Assembly (NCBI RefSeq): GCF_900106095.1
Contig: NZ_FNUD01000002.1
Location: forward strand, 1,323,501-1,387,500
DNA from: Pseudomonas deceptionensis
GTDB lineage: Bacteria; Pseudomonadota; Gammaproteobacteria; Pseudomonadales; Pseudomonadaceae
Length of the DNA: 64,000 nucleotides
Reading direction: 5' to 3'
Shown here one piece after another: positions 54,348 to 64,000 of the stretch (position 1 is the first letter of the stretch; the number at the start of each line of letters is the position of its first letter). The notes beneath the pieces were generated by a model, which was not told the DNA's origin, did no database searches, and saw only the letters and a program-made list of their open reading frames with translations. Made by a program: the position numbers and the translations under genes.

Positions 54348-55577
54348 TCAGTCTTTTGCCGCAGCTTTGTAGGCCTGCAGCGCCTTGAGCCGCTCGTGCT
54401 TCAGGGCCTCACCCAGTTCGGGGCCTCTGAAGCCCTGTTCCAGCAGCGGCTGGACCGCTACGGCGAGGGCGGCCCGAGCTGCGCCCCGCAAGTAGTCAGC
54501 TTGCGGGTATGGTCGATTTTCCAGCCCCAGACGCCCTCTGGCGTCCATCTCGCATGCCGCGATAAATTCCTCAAATCGCTGCGGGCGACGGTACACGTCA
54601 AAGCGCTGCAGTAACTCCAGTAGGGTCGACGCCTTGAGCTCAAGGGCGCGATGGCCGTGGGTGTGGTACTCGCCCACCAGCAATGCCAGTTCCTGACAAT
54701 CCCTCGGCACTTTGTAGCGCTCATTTACGGCTTTGATCAGGCGCAACCCTTTGTGCTCGTGGGCAATGTGTCTTGGCCAGTCTTTCTCCGCTGTAAGCCC
54801 CTTGCCCAGGTCATGCAGAAGGCAAGCCCAGCGAACGGTTAGCGGTTGCTTGTGCAGTGCAGATTGCTCCAGCACGCTCAGGGTATGCACACCGCTGTCG
54901 ATTTCCGGGTGATGGGCAGGGGGCTGCGGCACGCCAAACAGTGCATTCACCTCGGGCAGCAGCACCTCGAGTGCGTCACAGCTACGCAATACTTCAATAA
55001 ATACCTGAGGCTGGTCTTCCATCAGGGCACGGGAAATTTCTTTCCAGCAGCGCTCCGGGGTCAAGGCTTGCAGTTCGCCGGATCTGGACAGTTGGCGCAT
55101 CAGTTCCAGCGTTTCGGGGGCGATGCTGAAGCCGAGGCCGGCATAGCGCGCAGCGAATCGGGCTACACGTAGAACTCGTAGGGGATCTTCGGCGAAAGCG
55201 GGGGAAACGTGGCGTAGTACACGGGCTTCAAGATCGCGTTGGCCGTGGTAGGGGTCCGTGATATTACCGGTCTCATCCTCAGCCATGGCATTGATGGTCA
55301 GGTCGCGGCGGATCAGGTCTTCTTCGAGAGTGACATCAGGGCTGGCATGAAAAATAAATCCGCCATAACCATGGCCGCTTTTGCGCTCGGTCCGTGCCAG
55401 CGCATATTCGTCACCGGTTTTTGGGTGAAGAAATACCGGGAAGTCCGAGCCTACGGGGCGGAATCCCTTTGCCTGCATTTGTTCGGCCGTTGCGCCGACC
55501 ACCACCCAGTCAATGTCGGTGACAGGCTTGCCCAGCAGGCGATCACGTACAGCGCCGCCAACTTTATAGATCTGCAT
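54348..55577 (-). CDS. cca: Multifunctional CCA-adding tRNA nucleotidyltransferase
   Basis: Adds or repairs the CCA end of tRNAs. 409 residues. The class II nucleotidyltransferase head is [20 protein letters not shown] with DWVVVG (metal acids), followed by [10 protein letters not shown] and the ERxxxE-type [18 protein letters not shown]-terminal HD domain ([20 protein letters not shown]) would give the additional phosphatase/phosphodiesterase activities seen in the E. coli enzyme. Its Shine-Dalgarno GGAG lies inside the stem of the preceding terminator, and the T-run fills the spacer to the ATG. Confidence 0.96.
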   Translation of the reverse strand: MQIYKVGGAVRDRLLGKPVTDIDWVVVGATAEQMQAKGFRPVGSDFPVFLHPKTGDEYALARTERKSGHGYGGFIFHASPDVTLEEDLIRRDLTINAMAEDETGNITDPYHGQRDLEARVLRHVSPAFAEDPLRVLRVARFAARYAGLGFSIAPETLELMRQLSRSGELQALTPERCWKEISRALMEDQPQVFIEVLRSCDALEVLLPEVNALFGVPQPPAHHPEIDSGVHTLSVLEQSALHKQPLTVRWACLLHDLGKGLTAEKDWPRHIAHEHKGLRLIKAVNERYKVPRDCQELALLVGEYHTHGHRALELKASTLLELLQRFDVYRRPQRFEEFIAACEMDARGRLGLENRPYPQADYLRGAARAALAVAVQPLLEQGFRGPELGEALKHERLKALQAYKAAAKD

Positions 55578-55628
55578 AAAAAATCTCCGTTAGCGCGACA
55601 GGATAACGCTTGTGTCGCGTTAACGGAG
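55578..55628 (-). terminator. Terminator of the spoVR operon that contains the cca Shine-Dalgarno
   Basis: On the minus strand CTCCGTTAACGCGACA pairs with TGTCGCGCTAACGGAG (16 bp, one G-T) around a 12-base loop. ATTTTTT follows directly and is itself followed by the cca ATG. The GGAG at the stem's end is the only good ribosome site for cca. Confidence 0.9.
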
Positions 55629-55639
55629 GCTTGCGTGTG

Positions 55640-57202
55640 TTACAGGTGAATGGCATTCATGTCCAGGCGTCCGCGGTCAGTATCGCCGTGATCGCCTTTT
55701 GGAGGCACATGGTGGACTTTTACTATCTGGTCGCCCTGTAATGTTTCGAGATGGATGTCGAACCCCCACAAGCGGTGCAGGTGCTTGAGGACTTCATCGG
55801 TTGAGTCGCCCAACGGTTTGCGGTCATGTTGCTGGTGGCGCAGGGTCAGGGAGCGGTCGCCACGGCGGTCGATGCTCCAGATTTGAATGTTGGGTTCACG
55901 ATTGCCCAGGTTGTACTGTGCTGCCAGGGTTTCACGAATGATGCGGTAGCCGTTTTCGTCGTGAATGGCGGGTACCAGCAAGTCTTCTTTTTGATCGTCG
56001 TCCATGATGCTGAACAGCTTCAGATCACGGATTACTTTGGGTGACAGGTATTGGAGGATAAAACTCTCGTCCTTGAAGCTGCTCATGGCGAATTTGATGC
56101 TTGATAGCCAGTCGCTGCCTGCCAGGTCAGGGAACCAGTAACGGTCCTCGTCTGTTGGGTGTTCGCAAATGCGCCGGATGTCGCAATACATTGCAAACCC
56201 CAGTGCGTAGGGGTTGATGCCGCTGTAGTAAGGGCTGTCAAAGCCGGGTTGGAATACCACGCTGGTGTGGGAAATGAGGAACTCCATCATGAAGCCTTCG
56301 GTCACCAGGCCTTCGTCGTAGAGGTCGTTCATCAAGGTGTAGTGCCAGAAAGTTGCCCAGCCCTCGTTCATCACTTGCGTTTGCCGTTGTGGGTAAAAGT
56401 ACTGTGCAATCTTGCGCACGATACGCACAACTTCGCGTTGCCAGGGCTCCAGCAGCGGCGCGTGTTTTTCTATGAAATAGAGGATGTTTTCCTGAGGTTC
56501 GTCGGGGAAGCGGGCGTTATCTTTTTCGCTGAGTTTGTCTGCGCTTTTAGGGATGGTGCGCCACAAATCGTTGATCTGCTTTTGCAGATGCTCTTCGCGC
56601 TCTTTTTGGCGACGGCGTTCCTCTTCAGCTGAAATCGGATCGGGTCGTTTGTAGCGGTCTACACCGTAGTTCATCAAGGCATGGCATGAGTCGAGCAGGT
56701 CTTCGACGGCGTCGATACCGTGGCGCTCTTCACACTGCATGATGTACTGCTTGGCAAAGACCAGATAGTCGATGATCGAACTGGCGTCGGTCCAGGTGCG
56801 GAACAGGTAGTTGCCCTTGAAGAAGCTGTTATGGCCATAGCAGGCATGGGCCACCACCAGTGCTTGCATGCAGATGGTGTTTTCTTCCATCAGATAAGCA
56901 ATGCATGGGTCAGAGTTGATGACGATTTCGTAGGCCAGCCCCATCTGACCACGACTGTAGGATTTCTCGGTGCTTAAGAAGTGCTTGCCATAGGACCAGT
57001 GGTGATAACCCAGTGGCATGCCTACGGAGGCGTAGGCGTCCATCATTTGCTCTGCGGTGATGACCTCGATTTGGTTGGGGTAAGTGTCGAGCGCGTAGCG
57101 CTCCGCCAGGCGACCGATTTCGCGGTCGTAAGCCTGGATAAGGTCAAAGGTCCACTCTGAGCCAGTGGAGATGGGGTGGCGTTTATTCTCTTTGGAGGTC
57201 AT
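55640..57202 (-). CDS. SpoVR-family protein (YcgB-like)
   Basis: A 520-residue cytoplasmic protein of the SpoVR/YcgB family. Typical segments are [56 protein letters not shown] and [20 protein letters not shown]. The biochemical role is unknown; in enterobacteria and pseudomonads it is made in stationary phase with YeaH and PrkA. Its ATG overlaps the yeaH stop (ATGA), and a strong terminator follows 12 bases after its stop. Confidence 0.95.
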   Translation of the reverse strand: MTSKENKRHPISTGSEWTFDLIQAYDREIGRLAERYALDTYPNQIEVITAEQMMDAYASVGMPLGYHHWSYGKHFLSTEKSYSRGQMGLAYEIVINSDPCIAYLMEENTICMQALVVAHACYGHNSFFKGNYLFRTWTDASSIIDYLVFAKQYIMQCEERHGIDAVEDLLDSCHALMNYGVDRYKRPDPISAEEERRRQKEREEHLQKQINDLWRTIPKSADKLSEKDNARFPDEPQENILYFIEKHAPLLEPWQREVVRIVRKIAQYFYPQRQTQVMNEGWATFWHYTLMNDLYDEGLVTEGFMMEFLISHTSVVFQPGFDSPYYSGINPYALGFAMYCDIRRICEHPTDEDRYWFPDLAGSDWLSSIKFAMSSFKDESFILQYLSPKVIRDLKLFSIMDDDQKEDLLVPAIHDENGYRIIRETLAAQYNLGNREPNIQIWSIDRRGDRSLTLRHQQHDRKPLGDSTDEVLKHLHRLWGFDIHLETLQGDQIVKVHHVPPKGDHGDTDRGRLDMNAIHL

Positions 57203-58473
57203 GTCACTAACCTGCGCTGGAAGAGTTCACGGAAGACCGGATAAATATCGCCGGCCGAGACCAGTTGCTGCTGGGCGAAGGTGTCGGAAAATGCCTCGCT
57301 GATGCGTTCGTATTCGTACCAAAGGGCCTGATGTTCTCGTGGGGTAATTTCAACATAAGTGAAGTACTGCACGAATGGCATGATCTGGTTGATCAGAATG
57401 TCGCGGCAAATAGGTGAGTCGTCGTTCCAGTTATCCCCGTCAGAGGCTTGCGCTGCGTAGATATTCCACTCGTTGGTGGGGTAGCGTTCGGCCATGATCT
57501 CCTGCATCAGCTTTAGTGCGCTGGAAACAATGGTGCCGCCGGTTTCCCTGGAATAGAAAAACTCTTCTTCATCGACCTCGCGTGCGCTGGTGTGATGGCG
57601 AATGAAAACTACGTCAATCTTGTCGTAGTTCCGCTTCAGGAACAGGTACAGCAAGATGAAAAAGCGTTTGGCGATGTCCTTTGTGGCTTGGGTCATGGAG
57701 CCGGAAACGTCCATCAGGCAGAACATGACGGCTTTCGAACTGGGATTGGGCTGTTTGACCAGCAGGTTGTATTTAAGGTCAAAGGTGTCGAGGAACGGCA
57801 CGCGGTGAATACGTGCGCTGAGTTTCTCGATTTCGGCCTCGATGGCTTTGATATCGCCGAAGTTGTCTGGCTCTTCGCGTTTGAGCCGCTCCAGTTCGGT
57901 TTTGGCTTCCCGGAGTTTTGCCCGGCTGCTGCCGGACAGGGCAATGCGCCGTGCGTGAGCTGAGCGCAGGGTGCGAATGATGTTGATACGGGACGGGTTG
58001 CCCTCGTTGCTGATACCGGCGCGCACGGTTTTAAAGGTGTCGGTGCCGGTGAGGTTGCGTTTGACCAGGTTGGGCAGTTCGAGGTCTTCGAACATGAACT
58101 CAAGAAACTCTTCCTGGGTGATCTGGAAGACGAACTCATCCATGCCTTCGCCGGAGTTACCTGCCTTGCCGGGGCCGCCACCGCCTCCCGCTCCACCTTG
58201 TGGGCGGGGGATATGTTCGCCGCTGGTGAACTCCTTGTTGCCGGGGTGAACCACTGTCTGCTTGCCACCGCGCCCATGGTGCAACACCGGCTCGTCGATA
58301 TCTCGGCCAGGGATGCTGATTTGCTCGCCATGCTCCATATCCGTAATGGAGCGGCGGCCCACGGCCTCTTCTACGGCCTTTTTGATGTGGTCACGGTAAC
58401 GCCGCAGAAAACGCTGACGGTTTACCGTGCTCTTGTTCTTGCCATTGAGGCGTCGGTCGATCACATAGCTCAT
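57199..58473 (-). CDS. YeaH/YhbH-family protein (DUF444)
   Basis: A 424-residue DUF444 protein. The N-terminus is Arg/Lys-rich ([40 protein letters not shown]), followed by a Gly-rich linker ([20 protein letters not shown]). A von Willebrand A-like domain occupies about 235-400, with the MIDAS motif [20 protein letters not shown] (DxSxS). It is the middle gene of the prkA-yeaH-spoVR operon and is thought to work with the PrkA AAA+ kinase. A REP-like stretch in the 101-base gap separates it from prkA. Confidence 0.95.
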   Translation of the reverse strand: MSYVIDRRLNGKNKSTVNRQRFLRRYRDHIKKAVEEAVGRRSITDMEHGEQISIPGRDIDEPVLHHGRGGKQTVVHPGNKEFTSGEHIPRPQGGAGGGGGPGKAGNSGEGMDEFVFQITQEEFLEFMFEDLELPNLVKRNLTGTDTFKTVRAGISNEGNPSRINIIRTLRSAHARRIALSGSSRAKLREAKTELERLKREEPDNFGDIKAIEAEIEKLSARIHRVPFLDTFDLKYNLLVKQPNPSSKAVMFCLMDVSGSMTQATKDIAKRFFILLYLFLKRNYDKIDVVFIRHHTSAREVDEEEFFYSRETGGTIVSSALKLMQEIMAERYPTNEWNIYAAQASDGDNWNDDSPICRDILINQIMPFVQYFTYVEITPREHQALWYEYERISEAFSDTFAQQQLVSAGDIYPVFRELFQRRLVT

Positions 58474-58487
58474 TAGGCCCTCCGGGC

Positions 58488-58571
58488 AGCTTCAAGTTGT
58501 GAGCTGCAAGCTGCAAGTCGAAGCAATTGGGCATGCTTTGCCTTGCAGCTTGAGGCTTGAGGCTTACAGCT
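58488..58571. repeat. REP-like inverted repeat, family C, between prkA and yeaH
   Basis: CAGCTTCAAGTTGTGAGCTG, then CAAGCTGCAAG, face CTTGCAGCTTGAGGCTTGAG and GCTTACAGCTG. This AGCTTGCAAG-rich family differs from the two others of the window and sits inside an operon. Confidence 0.75.
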
Positions 58572-58574
58572 GCC

Positions 58575-60497
58575 TCACTGCGATTTGCGGACCCGCAGGT
58601 ACCACTCGGAGAGCAGGCGTACTTGTTTGTCGGTGTAGCCACGTTCGACCATTCGAGTGACGAAGTCGTTGTGCTTCTGCTGGTCTTCTTTGCTCGCCTT
58701 GGCGTTGAAGCTGATAACCGGCAGCAGATCCTCGGTGTTGGAGAACATTTTCTTCTCGATCACTACTCGCAACTTCTCGTAGCTGAGCCAGGTCGGATTT
58801 TTGCCGTTGTTGTTGGCGCGGGCGCGCAGCACGAAGTTGACGATTTCGTTGCGGAAATCTTTCGGGTTGCTGATGCCAGCCGGTTTTTCGATTTTCTCAA
58901 GCTCCTCGTTGAGGGCAACGCGGTTGAGGATTTCGCCGGTTTCCGGATCGCGATACTCCTGATCCTGAATCCAGAAGTCGGCGTAGAGGACATAGCGGTC
59001 GAAGATGTTTTGCCCGTATTCGCTGTAGGACTCCAGGTAAGCGGTCTGGATTTCCTTGCCGATGAACTCGATATAGCGCGGTGCCAGGTATTCCTTCAGG
59101 AAGCGCAGGTAGCGCTCACGGGTTTCGGCCTGGAACTGTTCCTGTTCAATCTGCTGTTCGAGCACGTAGAGCAGGTGAACCGGGTTGGCGGCAATTTCGT
59201 GCGGGTCGAAGTTGAACACCTTGGACAGGATTTTGAACGCGAAACGGGTCGAAAGACCGTTCATGCCCTCGTCGACGCCCGCGTTGTCGCGGTATTCCTG
59301 AATGGATTTGGCTTTCGGGTCGGTGTCCTTGAGGTTCTCGCCGTCGTAGACCCGCATCTTGGAGTAAATATTGGAGTTTTCCGGCTCTTTGAGGCGCGAG
59401 AGCACGGTGAACTGGGCCAGCATTTTCAGGGTGTCGGGTGCGCAATGGGCCTTGGCCAGCGAGCTGTTGAACAGCAGTTTGTCGTAGATCTTCACTTCGT
59501 CGCTGACCCGCAGGCAGTACGGTACTTTGACGATGTAGATCCGGTCGATGAACGCTTCGTTGTTCTTGTTGTTACGGAAGGTGTGCCACTCCGATTCGTT
59601 GGAGTGGGCCAGCAAGATGCCCGTGAACGGAATCGCGCCCAAGCCTTCGGTACTGTTGTAGTTGCCCTCTTGAGTGGCGGTCAGCAGTGGGTGCAGCACC
59701 TTGATCGGTGCCTTGAACATCTCCACGAACTCCATAAGGCCCTGGTTGGACCGGCACAGCGCACCGGAGTAGCTGTAGGCGTCGGCGTCGTTCTGCGGGA
59801 ATTCTTCAAGTTTGCGGATATCGACCTTGCCCACCAGTGCCGAAATATCCTGGTTGTTCTCATCCCCCGGCTCTGTCTTGGCCACCGCGATCTGATTGAG
59901 GATCGAGGGGTAGAGTTTCACCACGCGGAACTGGCTGATGTCACCACCGAATTCGGCCAGGCGCTTGGTGGCCCATGGCGACATGATGGTGCTCAGGTAG
60001 CGTTTAGGGATGCCGAAGTCTTCCTCGAGGATCGCGCCATCTTCGGTGGCGTTGAACAGCCCCAGAGGTGACTCGAAAACAGGAGAGCCCTTGATCGCAT
60101 AGAAGGGCACTTTCTCGATCAGTTGTTTCAGTTTTTCGGCAAGCGACGACTTGCCGCCACCGACCGGGCCCAGCAGGTAGAGGATTTGTTTCTTCTCTTC
60201 CAGGCCCTGTGCGGCATGGCGGAAGTAGGAGACGATCTGGTCGATGCATTCTTCCATTCCGTGGAAGTCTTCAAAGGCCGGATAACGACGAATCACTTTG
60301 TTGGAGAAGATTCGTGACAGTCGTGAGTCGTTGGAGGTGTCCAGCAGTTCCGGTTCACCAATGGCCAGCAACAGCCTTTCAGCAGCAGAGGCATACGTGC
60401 TTTTGTCTTGCTTGCACAGTTCAAGATACTCCTGAAGCGTGAGCTCTTCCTGGCGTGTGGACTCAAAGCGTTGTTGGAAGTGGCTAAAAATACTCAT
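58575..60497 (-). CDS. prkA: PrkA AAA+ serine protein kinase
   Basis: A 640-residue cytoplasmic AAA+ protein of the PrkA/YeaG family. The AAA core has the Walker A ILYLLGPVGGGKSSLAEKLK and a Walker B region; the C-terminal PrkA domain (about 390-640) includes LRVVIEKKMFSNTEDLLPVI. Described as a Ser/Thr kinase in Bacillus and as YeaG in nitrogen starvation of E. coli. The ATG at 60497 is chosen because GAGG lies 7 bases upstream and it begins the conserved MSIFSHFQQRFE; a frame from 60557 adds 20 unrelated residues. First gene of the stress operon. Confidence 0.95.
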   Translation of the reverse strand: MSIFSHFQQRFESTRQEELTLQEYLELCKQDKSTYASAAERLLLAIGEPELLDTSNDSRLSRIFSNKVIRRYPAFEDFHGMEECIDQIVSYFRHAAQGLEEKKQILYLLGPVGGGKSSLAEKLKQLIEKVPFYAIKGSPVFESPLGLFNATEDGAILEEDFGIPKRYLSTIMSPWATKRLAEFGGDISQFRVVKLYPSILNQIAVAKTEPGDENNQDISALVGKVDIRKLEEFPQNDADAYSYSGALCRSNQGLMEFVEMFKAPIKVLHPLLTATQEGNYNSTEGLGAIPFTGILLAHSNESEWHTFRNNKNNEAFIDRIYIVKVPYCLRVSDEVKIYDKLLFNSSLAKAHCAPDTLKMLAQFTVLSRLKEPENSNIYSKMRVYDGENLKDTDPKAKSIQEYRDNAGVDEGMNGLSTRFAFKILSKVFNFDPHEIAANPVHLLYVLEQQIEQEQFQAETRERYLRFLKEYLAPRYIEFIGKEIQTAYLESYSEYGQNIFDRYVLYADFWIQDQEYRDPETGEILNRVALNEELEKIEKPAGISNPKDFRNEIVNFVLRARANNNGKNPTWLSYEKLRVVIEKKMFSNTEDLLPVISFNAKASKEDQQKHNDFVTRMVERGYTDKQVRLLSEWYLRVRKSQ

Positions 60498-60797
60498 GAC
60501 GTCACCTCGCTCGATACGTGGAGTCGGCGATAGATCGGTCAGTTCGAGTGCTGGCATGCAGCAGCATTTCAGCTGCTGTGTACCCCCCAGGACACCATCA
60601 AGGTGGCTAAGCCCTTGAAGTTACTACCGATGATCCATTCGCCGGTGTACCGGCTCTCCCCAGATTTGGATGGCCTGAGGTAAAGGATAGTTGGTAATCA
60701 GGGAGGTCAAGGCGAGATGCGTGATTTGTTGCCCCTGACCGTTGGTCAGGTAGGGCGCCAGCCCAATGATCACGCGGGCTGGGCGCTGATAAAAATA
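60498..60797. other. Gene-free promoter region between glpE and prkA
   Basis: A 300-base interval holding the prkA promoter and the end of the glpE transcript. A small palindrome (CAGCAGCATTTCAGCTGCTG, 60560-60579) lies about 65 bases before prkA. I could not assign a sigma-specific promoter. An open frame at 60607-60846 on the minus strand lacks coding character. Confidence 0.5.
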
Positions 60798-61127
60798 TTA
60801 TTCGGCGGTGCTCTGGGCCGTTTCGTTCGGATAAGTCGCACGCCATAGCTCGAAGCCGCCATCGAGGCTGTAGACCTCGCTAAAACCCTGGCTGACCAGG
60901 TACGCCGCAGCGCTTTGGCTGGAGTTGCCGTGGTAGCAGGCAACGATCAGGGGGGCGTCAAGGTCGGCATTGGTGATGAAATCATGCAGCGAGTGGTTGT
61001 CCAGGTGCTTCGCGCCGCTGATGTGGCTGGCAGCGAAGGCCTGCGGGTCGCGCACATCAACCACGACGGCGCCTTGTTCGCGCAAGGCCTGGGCCTGTTC
61101 TGGCGGGATACGTTTGAATTCGGTCAT
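60798..61127 (-). CDS. glpE: Thiosulfate sulfurtransferase GlpE
   Basis: A 109-residue single-domain rhodanese that moves sulfane sulfur from thiosulfate to cyanide or thiols. The active-site Cys loop is [37 protein letters not shown] is the N-terminal rhodanese motif and [12 protein letters not shown] the end. GlpE is named for E. coli, where it is in the glycerol regulon; here it lies between apaH and prkA, as in other pseudomonads. Confidence 0.94.
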   Translation of the reverse strand: MTEFKRIPPEQAQALREQGAVVVDVRDPQAFAASHISGAKHLDNHSLHDFITNADLDAPLIVACYHGNSSQSAAAYLVSQGFSEVYSLDGGFELWRATYPNETAQSTAE

Positions 61128-61159
61128 TGGATATTCCTGTGGCCTGACAGCGGGCGCGG

Positions 61160-62041
61160 TTAGCAGGCGCCCAAGGGGTGGGAAGGTGAGTCTGTTTGCG
61201 GGGCGGCGGCAGGGGCGGCAAAGCCTGGTTCGTCACAGTCGCAGCTCAGGCGCTGGCCGGTGTCGACATTGAGCAGGGTCATGGCCCCACCCCAGACGCA
61301 GCCAGTATCGAGCGCGAAAATGCCTGGCTCCTTGCAGTTGCCTTCCAGCGCTGCCCAATGCCCAAAGATGATCTTGAGGCCTTGGGTTTTGCGTTCTTTG
61401 TAACTGAACCACGGCGCGTAGCCGGGTGGTGCGCTACCGACACCCTCTTTGCTTTTGAGGTCGAGTTTGCCTTCTCGGGTACAAAAGCGCATCCGGGTGA
61501 AATAGTTGGTAATCACCCGCAAGCGGGTGACGCCAGTGAGGTCGTTGTCCCACTTGGCAGGGTCGTTGCCATACATGCCGTCGAGATAAGGCCCGATGAG
61601 GTTGTCATCGCGCAGGGCCTGTTCAACTTCGCCGGCGCATTTGAGGGCTTTTTTCAGTGTCCACTGCGGTGGTATTCCGGCATGCACCAGTGCGATGTTG
61701 CGCTCGGCATCGTAGTGCAGCAGCGACTGCTGGCGTAACCAGGCCAGTAGTTCATCGCAATCGGGGGCCTGGAGGATTTCGCGCAGCGTGTCGCCTTTTT
61801 TAAGGCGTTCAATATTATGGCCCACGGCCAGCAAGTGCAGGTCATGGTTGCCCAGCACGCACACCAGTGATTCACGCATGCGGTACAAAAAACGCAGGGT
61901 TTCCAGTGATTGCGGGCCACGGTTGACCAGGTCGCCGACTAGCCAGAGTTTATCTTTGGCGGGGTCGAATGCGACACGCGCGAGCAGGCGTTCGAGTGGC
62001 TGCAGGCAGCCTTGCAGGTCACCAACGGCATACACCGCCAT
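61160..62041 (-). CDS. apaH: Symmetrical bis(5'-nucleosyl)-tetraphosphatase
   Basis: Hydrolyses Ap4A to two ADP and also removes Np4 caps from RNA. 293 residues of the PPP phosphoesterase fold. Metal motifs are [17 protein letters not shown] (GD), [20 protein letters not shown] (GDxVxRG) and [20 protein letters not shown] (GNHD). The His of the core, [11 protein letters not shown], follows. The C-terminal tail is a little long and Pro/Ala-rich. Its ATG shares one base with the apaG stop. Confidence 0.97.
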   Translation of the reverse strand: MAVYAVGDLQGCLQPLERLLARVAFDPAKDKLWLVGDLVNRGPQSLETLRFLYRMRESLVCVLGNHDLHLLAVGHNIERLKKGDTLREILQAPDCDELLAWLRQQSLLHYDAERNIALVHAGIPPQWTLKKALKCAGEVEQALRDDNLIGPYLDGMYGNDPAKWDNDLTGVTRLRVITNYFTRMRFCTREGKLDLKSKEGVGSAPPGYAPWFSYKERKTQGLKIIFGHWAALEGNCKEPGIFALDTGCVWGGAMTLLNVDTGQRLSCDCDEPGFAAPAAAPQTDSPSHPLGAC

Positions 62042-62421
62042 CAGTGCAGGGCTCCGGGCACCGCAAGGCGGAAGGGCGCAATGATGGCTTTGAACTCGTG
62101 ACCGTCGTCTGCATGCATGAGGTAGCTGCCCTGCATGGTGCCGACCTGGGTCGTGATGACTGAACCGCTGCTGTAGGAGTGCTCGCTGCCAGGTTCGATC
62201 TTGGGCTGTAGCCCTACAACGCCGGCACCACGGACTTCTTCAACATGACCATCTCCGTCGGTAATTACCCAGTGCCGGGACAACAGCTTCGCGGGGACCG
62301 AGCCGTTGTTGCGCACCGTAATGGTATATGCAAAGGCGAAGCGCTGATGTTCGGGCTGTGATTGTTCTGGCAGGTAACGCGTGACGACGCTGACGTCGAC
62401 CAGATAGCGGGGATCGTGCAT
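62041..62421 (-). CDS. apaG: ApaG protein
   Basis: A 126-residue fibronectin-III-like protein linked to Co2+/Mg2+ efflux phenotypes; the exact role is unknown. The family core is [20 protein letters not shown] and [20 protein letters not shown], followed by GTMQGSYLM and the terminal [10 protein letters not shown]. The ATG at 62421 ([17 protein letters not shown]) is preferred because it gives the usual 126-residue length; the frame from 62451 adds ten residues. It lies between rsmA and apaH in the conserved order. Confidence 0.95.
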   Translation of the reverse strand: MHDPRYLVDVSVVTRYLPEQSQPEHQRFAFAYTITVRNNGSVPAKLLSRHWVITDGDGHVEEVRGAGVVGLQPKIEPGSEHSYSSGSVITTQVGTMQGSYLMHADDGHEFKAIIAPFRLAVPGALH

Positions 62422-62544
62422 GCGAGAGGCCTTACGTGAAAGCGAAGACACAGTTCGGGATAAAACTGATGCCTGAGTCTAGGCCAAGTCACGGGTACTA
62501 GGCCAGACGTGGTGTCTGACCCAGGCCCCGTTTTTTCTCAACGA

Positions 62545-63363
62545 TCAGTCGTCAGCGGGCGCTACGACAGGTTGTTCGCCGAGTTTATCGGCCAGGCGCA
62601 CAAAGGCGGCCAGGTCGAGTTGCTCTGGGCGTTTGCTGCCATCGACGCCGGCGGCTTCGATTTCATCGTTGCTGAGCAAGGCTTTCAGGGTGTTACGCAG
62701 GGTTTTGCGACGCTGGTTGAAGGCTTCGCGAACCACGCGCTCAAGCAGGCGATGGTCTTTGGCAGGGTGGGGCAACACTTCATGCGGCACCAAGCGGACA
62801 ATCGCTGAATCAACTTTTGGTGGCGGGTTGAATGCACCGGGACCCACGTTGAACAGGTGTTCGACGCGGCAGTGGTACTGAACCATGATCGACAGACGAC
62901 CCCAGTCGCCACCGCCAGGCCCGGCGGCCATACGCTGGACCACTTCTTTTTGCAGCATGAAGTGCATGTCGCGGATCAGGTCGGCGTTTTTCAGCAGGTG
63001 AAAAATCAGCGGGGTGGAGATGTTGTACGGCAGGTTACCGACGACGCGCAGGGTGCGGGGGGCCGCGTTGAGGCTTTTGAAGTCGAACTTCAGTGCATCA
63101 CCCTGGTGCAGGGTGAAGTTGCTCATGCCTGCGAATTGACGGTTGAGGATCGGGATCAGGTCTTTGTCTAGTTCCACGACGTCGAGCTGGCCACCGCTGT
63201 TAAGAATGCCTTCGGTCAGGGCGCCCTGGCCCGGGCCGATTTCCAGCAGGCGATCGTCAGCCTTGGCGTGGATGGCGCGCAGGATGCGGTCAATAACGCC
63301 AGCATCGTGCAGGAAGTTTTGGCCAAAGCGCTTACGCGCCTTGTGTTGGTATTGCTCGTTCAT
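62545..63363 (-). CDS. rsmA: 16S rRNA (A1518/A1519-N6)-dimethyltransferase RsmA (KsgA)
   Basis: Dimethylates two adenines near the 3' end of 16S rRNA late in 30S assembly. 272 residues. The start is typical ([20 protein letters not shown]). SAM motif I is [16 protein letters not shown], and the catalytic motif IV is [15 protein letters not shown] (NLPY). The C-terminal domain (about 195-272) is complete. Its ATG overlaps the pdxA stop. Not to be confused with the RNA-binding regulator RsmA, which is bound by RsmY. Confidence 0.97.
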   Translation of the reverse strand: MNEQYQHKARKRFGQNFLHDAGVIDRILRAIHAKADDRLLEIGPGQGALTEGILNSGGQLDVVELDKDLIPILNRQFAGMSNFTLHQGDALKFDFKSLNAAPRTLRVVGNLPYNISTPLIFHLLKNADLIRDMHFMLQKEVVQRMAAGPGGGDWGRLSIMVQYHCRVEHLFNVGPGAFNPPPKVDSAIVRLVPHEVLPHPAKDHRLLERVVREAFNQRRKTLRNTLKALLSNDEIEAAGVDGSKRPEQLDLAAFVRLADKLGEQPVVAPADD

Positions 63364-64000
63364 ATACGGGTCTCGGCCATCTGGTAGGCGGTTTCCAGGG
63401 CGACTTGCAGGCTGCCGGTATCGATCTTGCCACTACCTGCCAGATCCAGGGCGGTGCCATGGTCAACAGAGGTACGGATAATCGGTAAGCCCAGGGTGAT
63501 GTTGACTGCTGCACCAAACCCCTTGTACTTCAGTACGGGCAGGCCTTGGTCGTGGTACATCGCCAGCACTGCGTCGCAGTGTTCCAGATATTTGGGGGTA
63601 AACAGAGTGTCGGCAGGCAGCGGGCCACGCAGGTCCATGCCCTCGCTGCGCAGAAGCTCCAGGGTTGGTTCGATGATATCGATTTCTTCATGGCCCAAAT
63701 GACCGCCTTCACCGGCATGGGGGTTGAGCCCACAGACCAGGATACGCGGTTGGGCGATGCCGAATTTTTGTTGCAGGTCGGCGTGCAGAATACGGGTAAC
63801 CCGCATCAGTCGCTCGGGGGTTATTGCGTCGGCGACCTGGCGCAGTGGCAGATGAGTGGTGACCAGTGCCACGCGCAGTCCGCGTGTGGCAAGCATCATG
63901 ACCACTTGCCCGGTATGGGTCAGGTCGGCGAGGAATTCGGTATGTCCGGAAAACGGGATGCCTGCTTCGTTGATCACACCCTTGTGTACCGGGGCGGTGA
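63360..64000 (-). CDS. pdxA: 4-hydroxythreonine-4-phosphate dehydrogenase, 5'-truncated by the window edge
   Basis: Oxidises 4-phosphohydroxy-L-threonine in pyridoxal-phosphate synthesis. About 213 C-terminal residues are visible. The frame continues beyond the right edge ([20 protein letters not shown] reads through 63977). Family motifs: [12 protein letters not shown] with the metal His, [39 protein letters not shown] and [20 protein letters not shown]. It overlaps the rsmA start by 4 bases (ATGA), as in other gamma-proteobacteria. Confidence 0.97.
   Translation of the reverse strand, partial: TAPVHKGVINEAGIPFSGHTEFLADLTHTGQVVMMLATRGLRVALVTTHLPLRQVADAITPERLMRVTRILHADLQQKFGIAQPRILVCGLNPHAGEGGHLGHEEIDIIEPTLELLRSEGMDLRGPLPADTLFTPKYLEHCDAVLAMYHDQGLPVLKYKGFGAAVNITLGLPIIRTSVDHGTALDLAGSGKIDTGSLQVALETAYQMAETRI

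Noticed and set aside
58557..60071. A 504-codon open frame antisense to prkA
   Set aside because: Shadow of prkA; no motif, no ribosome site, and it would overlap the whole AAA+ gene.
60607..60846. A 79-codon minus-strand frame upstream of prkA
   Set aside because: It overlaps the end of glpE and reads as low-complexity noise; more likely the promoter region.

Overview
The window is an ordinary, gene-dense stretch of a Pseudomonas chromosome, most likely from the P. fluorescens / P. putida lineage. The evidence is the gene content and order (glcB, rarD, modE, comF, bioBFHCD, two fadE-type dehydrogenases, rsmY; then pqqFABCDEH next to davBA; then the rpoD-dnaG-rpsU-tsaD macromolecular-synthesis region and folB-folK-cca-spoVR-yeaH-prkA-glpE-apaH-apaG-rsmA-pdxA), the GC-rich codon use, and many Pseudomonas-type REP palindromes. 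I see no prophage, insertion sequence, CRISPR array, integron or plasmid functions.

Layout. 1-8.5 kb: a partial ECF sigma factor gene downstream of a fasciclin-domain gene, two small exported proteins, a degraded gene fragment, and an iron-uptake block (FecI-type sigma, FecR-type regulator, TonB-dependent siderophore receptor, PepSY membrane protein, 58-residue membrane protein). 8.6-20.9 kb: exonuclease, CBS/DUF294 protein, single-domain response regulator, malate synthase G, ACT-domain regulator, RarD, SrkA-like kinase, PhoX-like phosphatase, ModE-like regulator, ComF. 21-25.6 kb: the biotin operon bioBFHCD behind a probable BirA operator. 25.8-29.7 kb: two paralogous acyl-CoA dehydrogenases, the first behind a PsrA-like palindrome. 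29.68-29.88 kb: the small RNA RsmY with a perfect GacA upstream activating sequence. 30-32.7 kb: LysR regulator, class III aminotransferase, YqaE/Pmp3 peptide. 32.7-40.5 kb: the PQQ cofactor cluster in the order F-A-B-C-D-E-H. 40.5-43.7 kb: davA, davB and an Lrp/AsnC regulator for the lysine-to-5-aminovalerate pathway. 43.8-64 kb: a tRNA with a CAU anticodon (tRNA-Ile2), a PAS-GGDEF-EAL protein in the position of RmcA, rpoD, dnaG, rpsU, tsaD, plsY, folB, folK, cca, the spoVR-yeaH-prkA stress operon, glpE, apaH, apaG, rsmA and a partial pdxA.

How the genes work together. The bio genes overlap by 4-8 bases and are probably translationally coupled. The pqq genes make the cofactor of periplasmic glucose and alcohol dehydrogenases, and pqqA is separated from pqqB by a strong terminator that should keep the precursor peptide in excess. 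The sigma/FecR/receptor set is a cell-surface signalling unit for iron scavenging. The apaG/apaH/rsmA/pdxA genes overlap or abut in the conserved order.

I did not find a convincing new multi-gene system. The points most worth a second look are: the RmcA-type c-di-GMP protein, which has lost most of its periplasmic sensor and carries KAL instead of EAL in its phosphodiesterase motif; a terminator hairpin downstream of spoVR whose stem holds the Shine-Dalgarno sequence of cca; a BirA-like operator inside the first codons of comF; and REP elements placed at junctions inside three operons.
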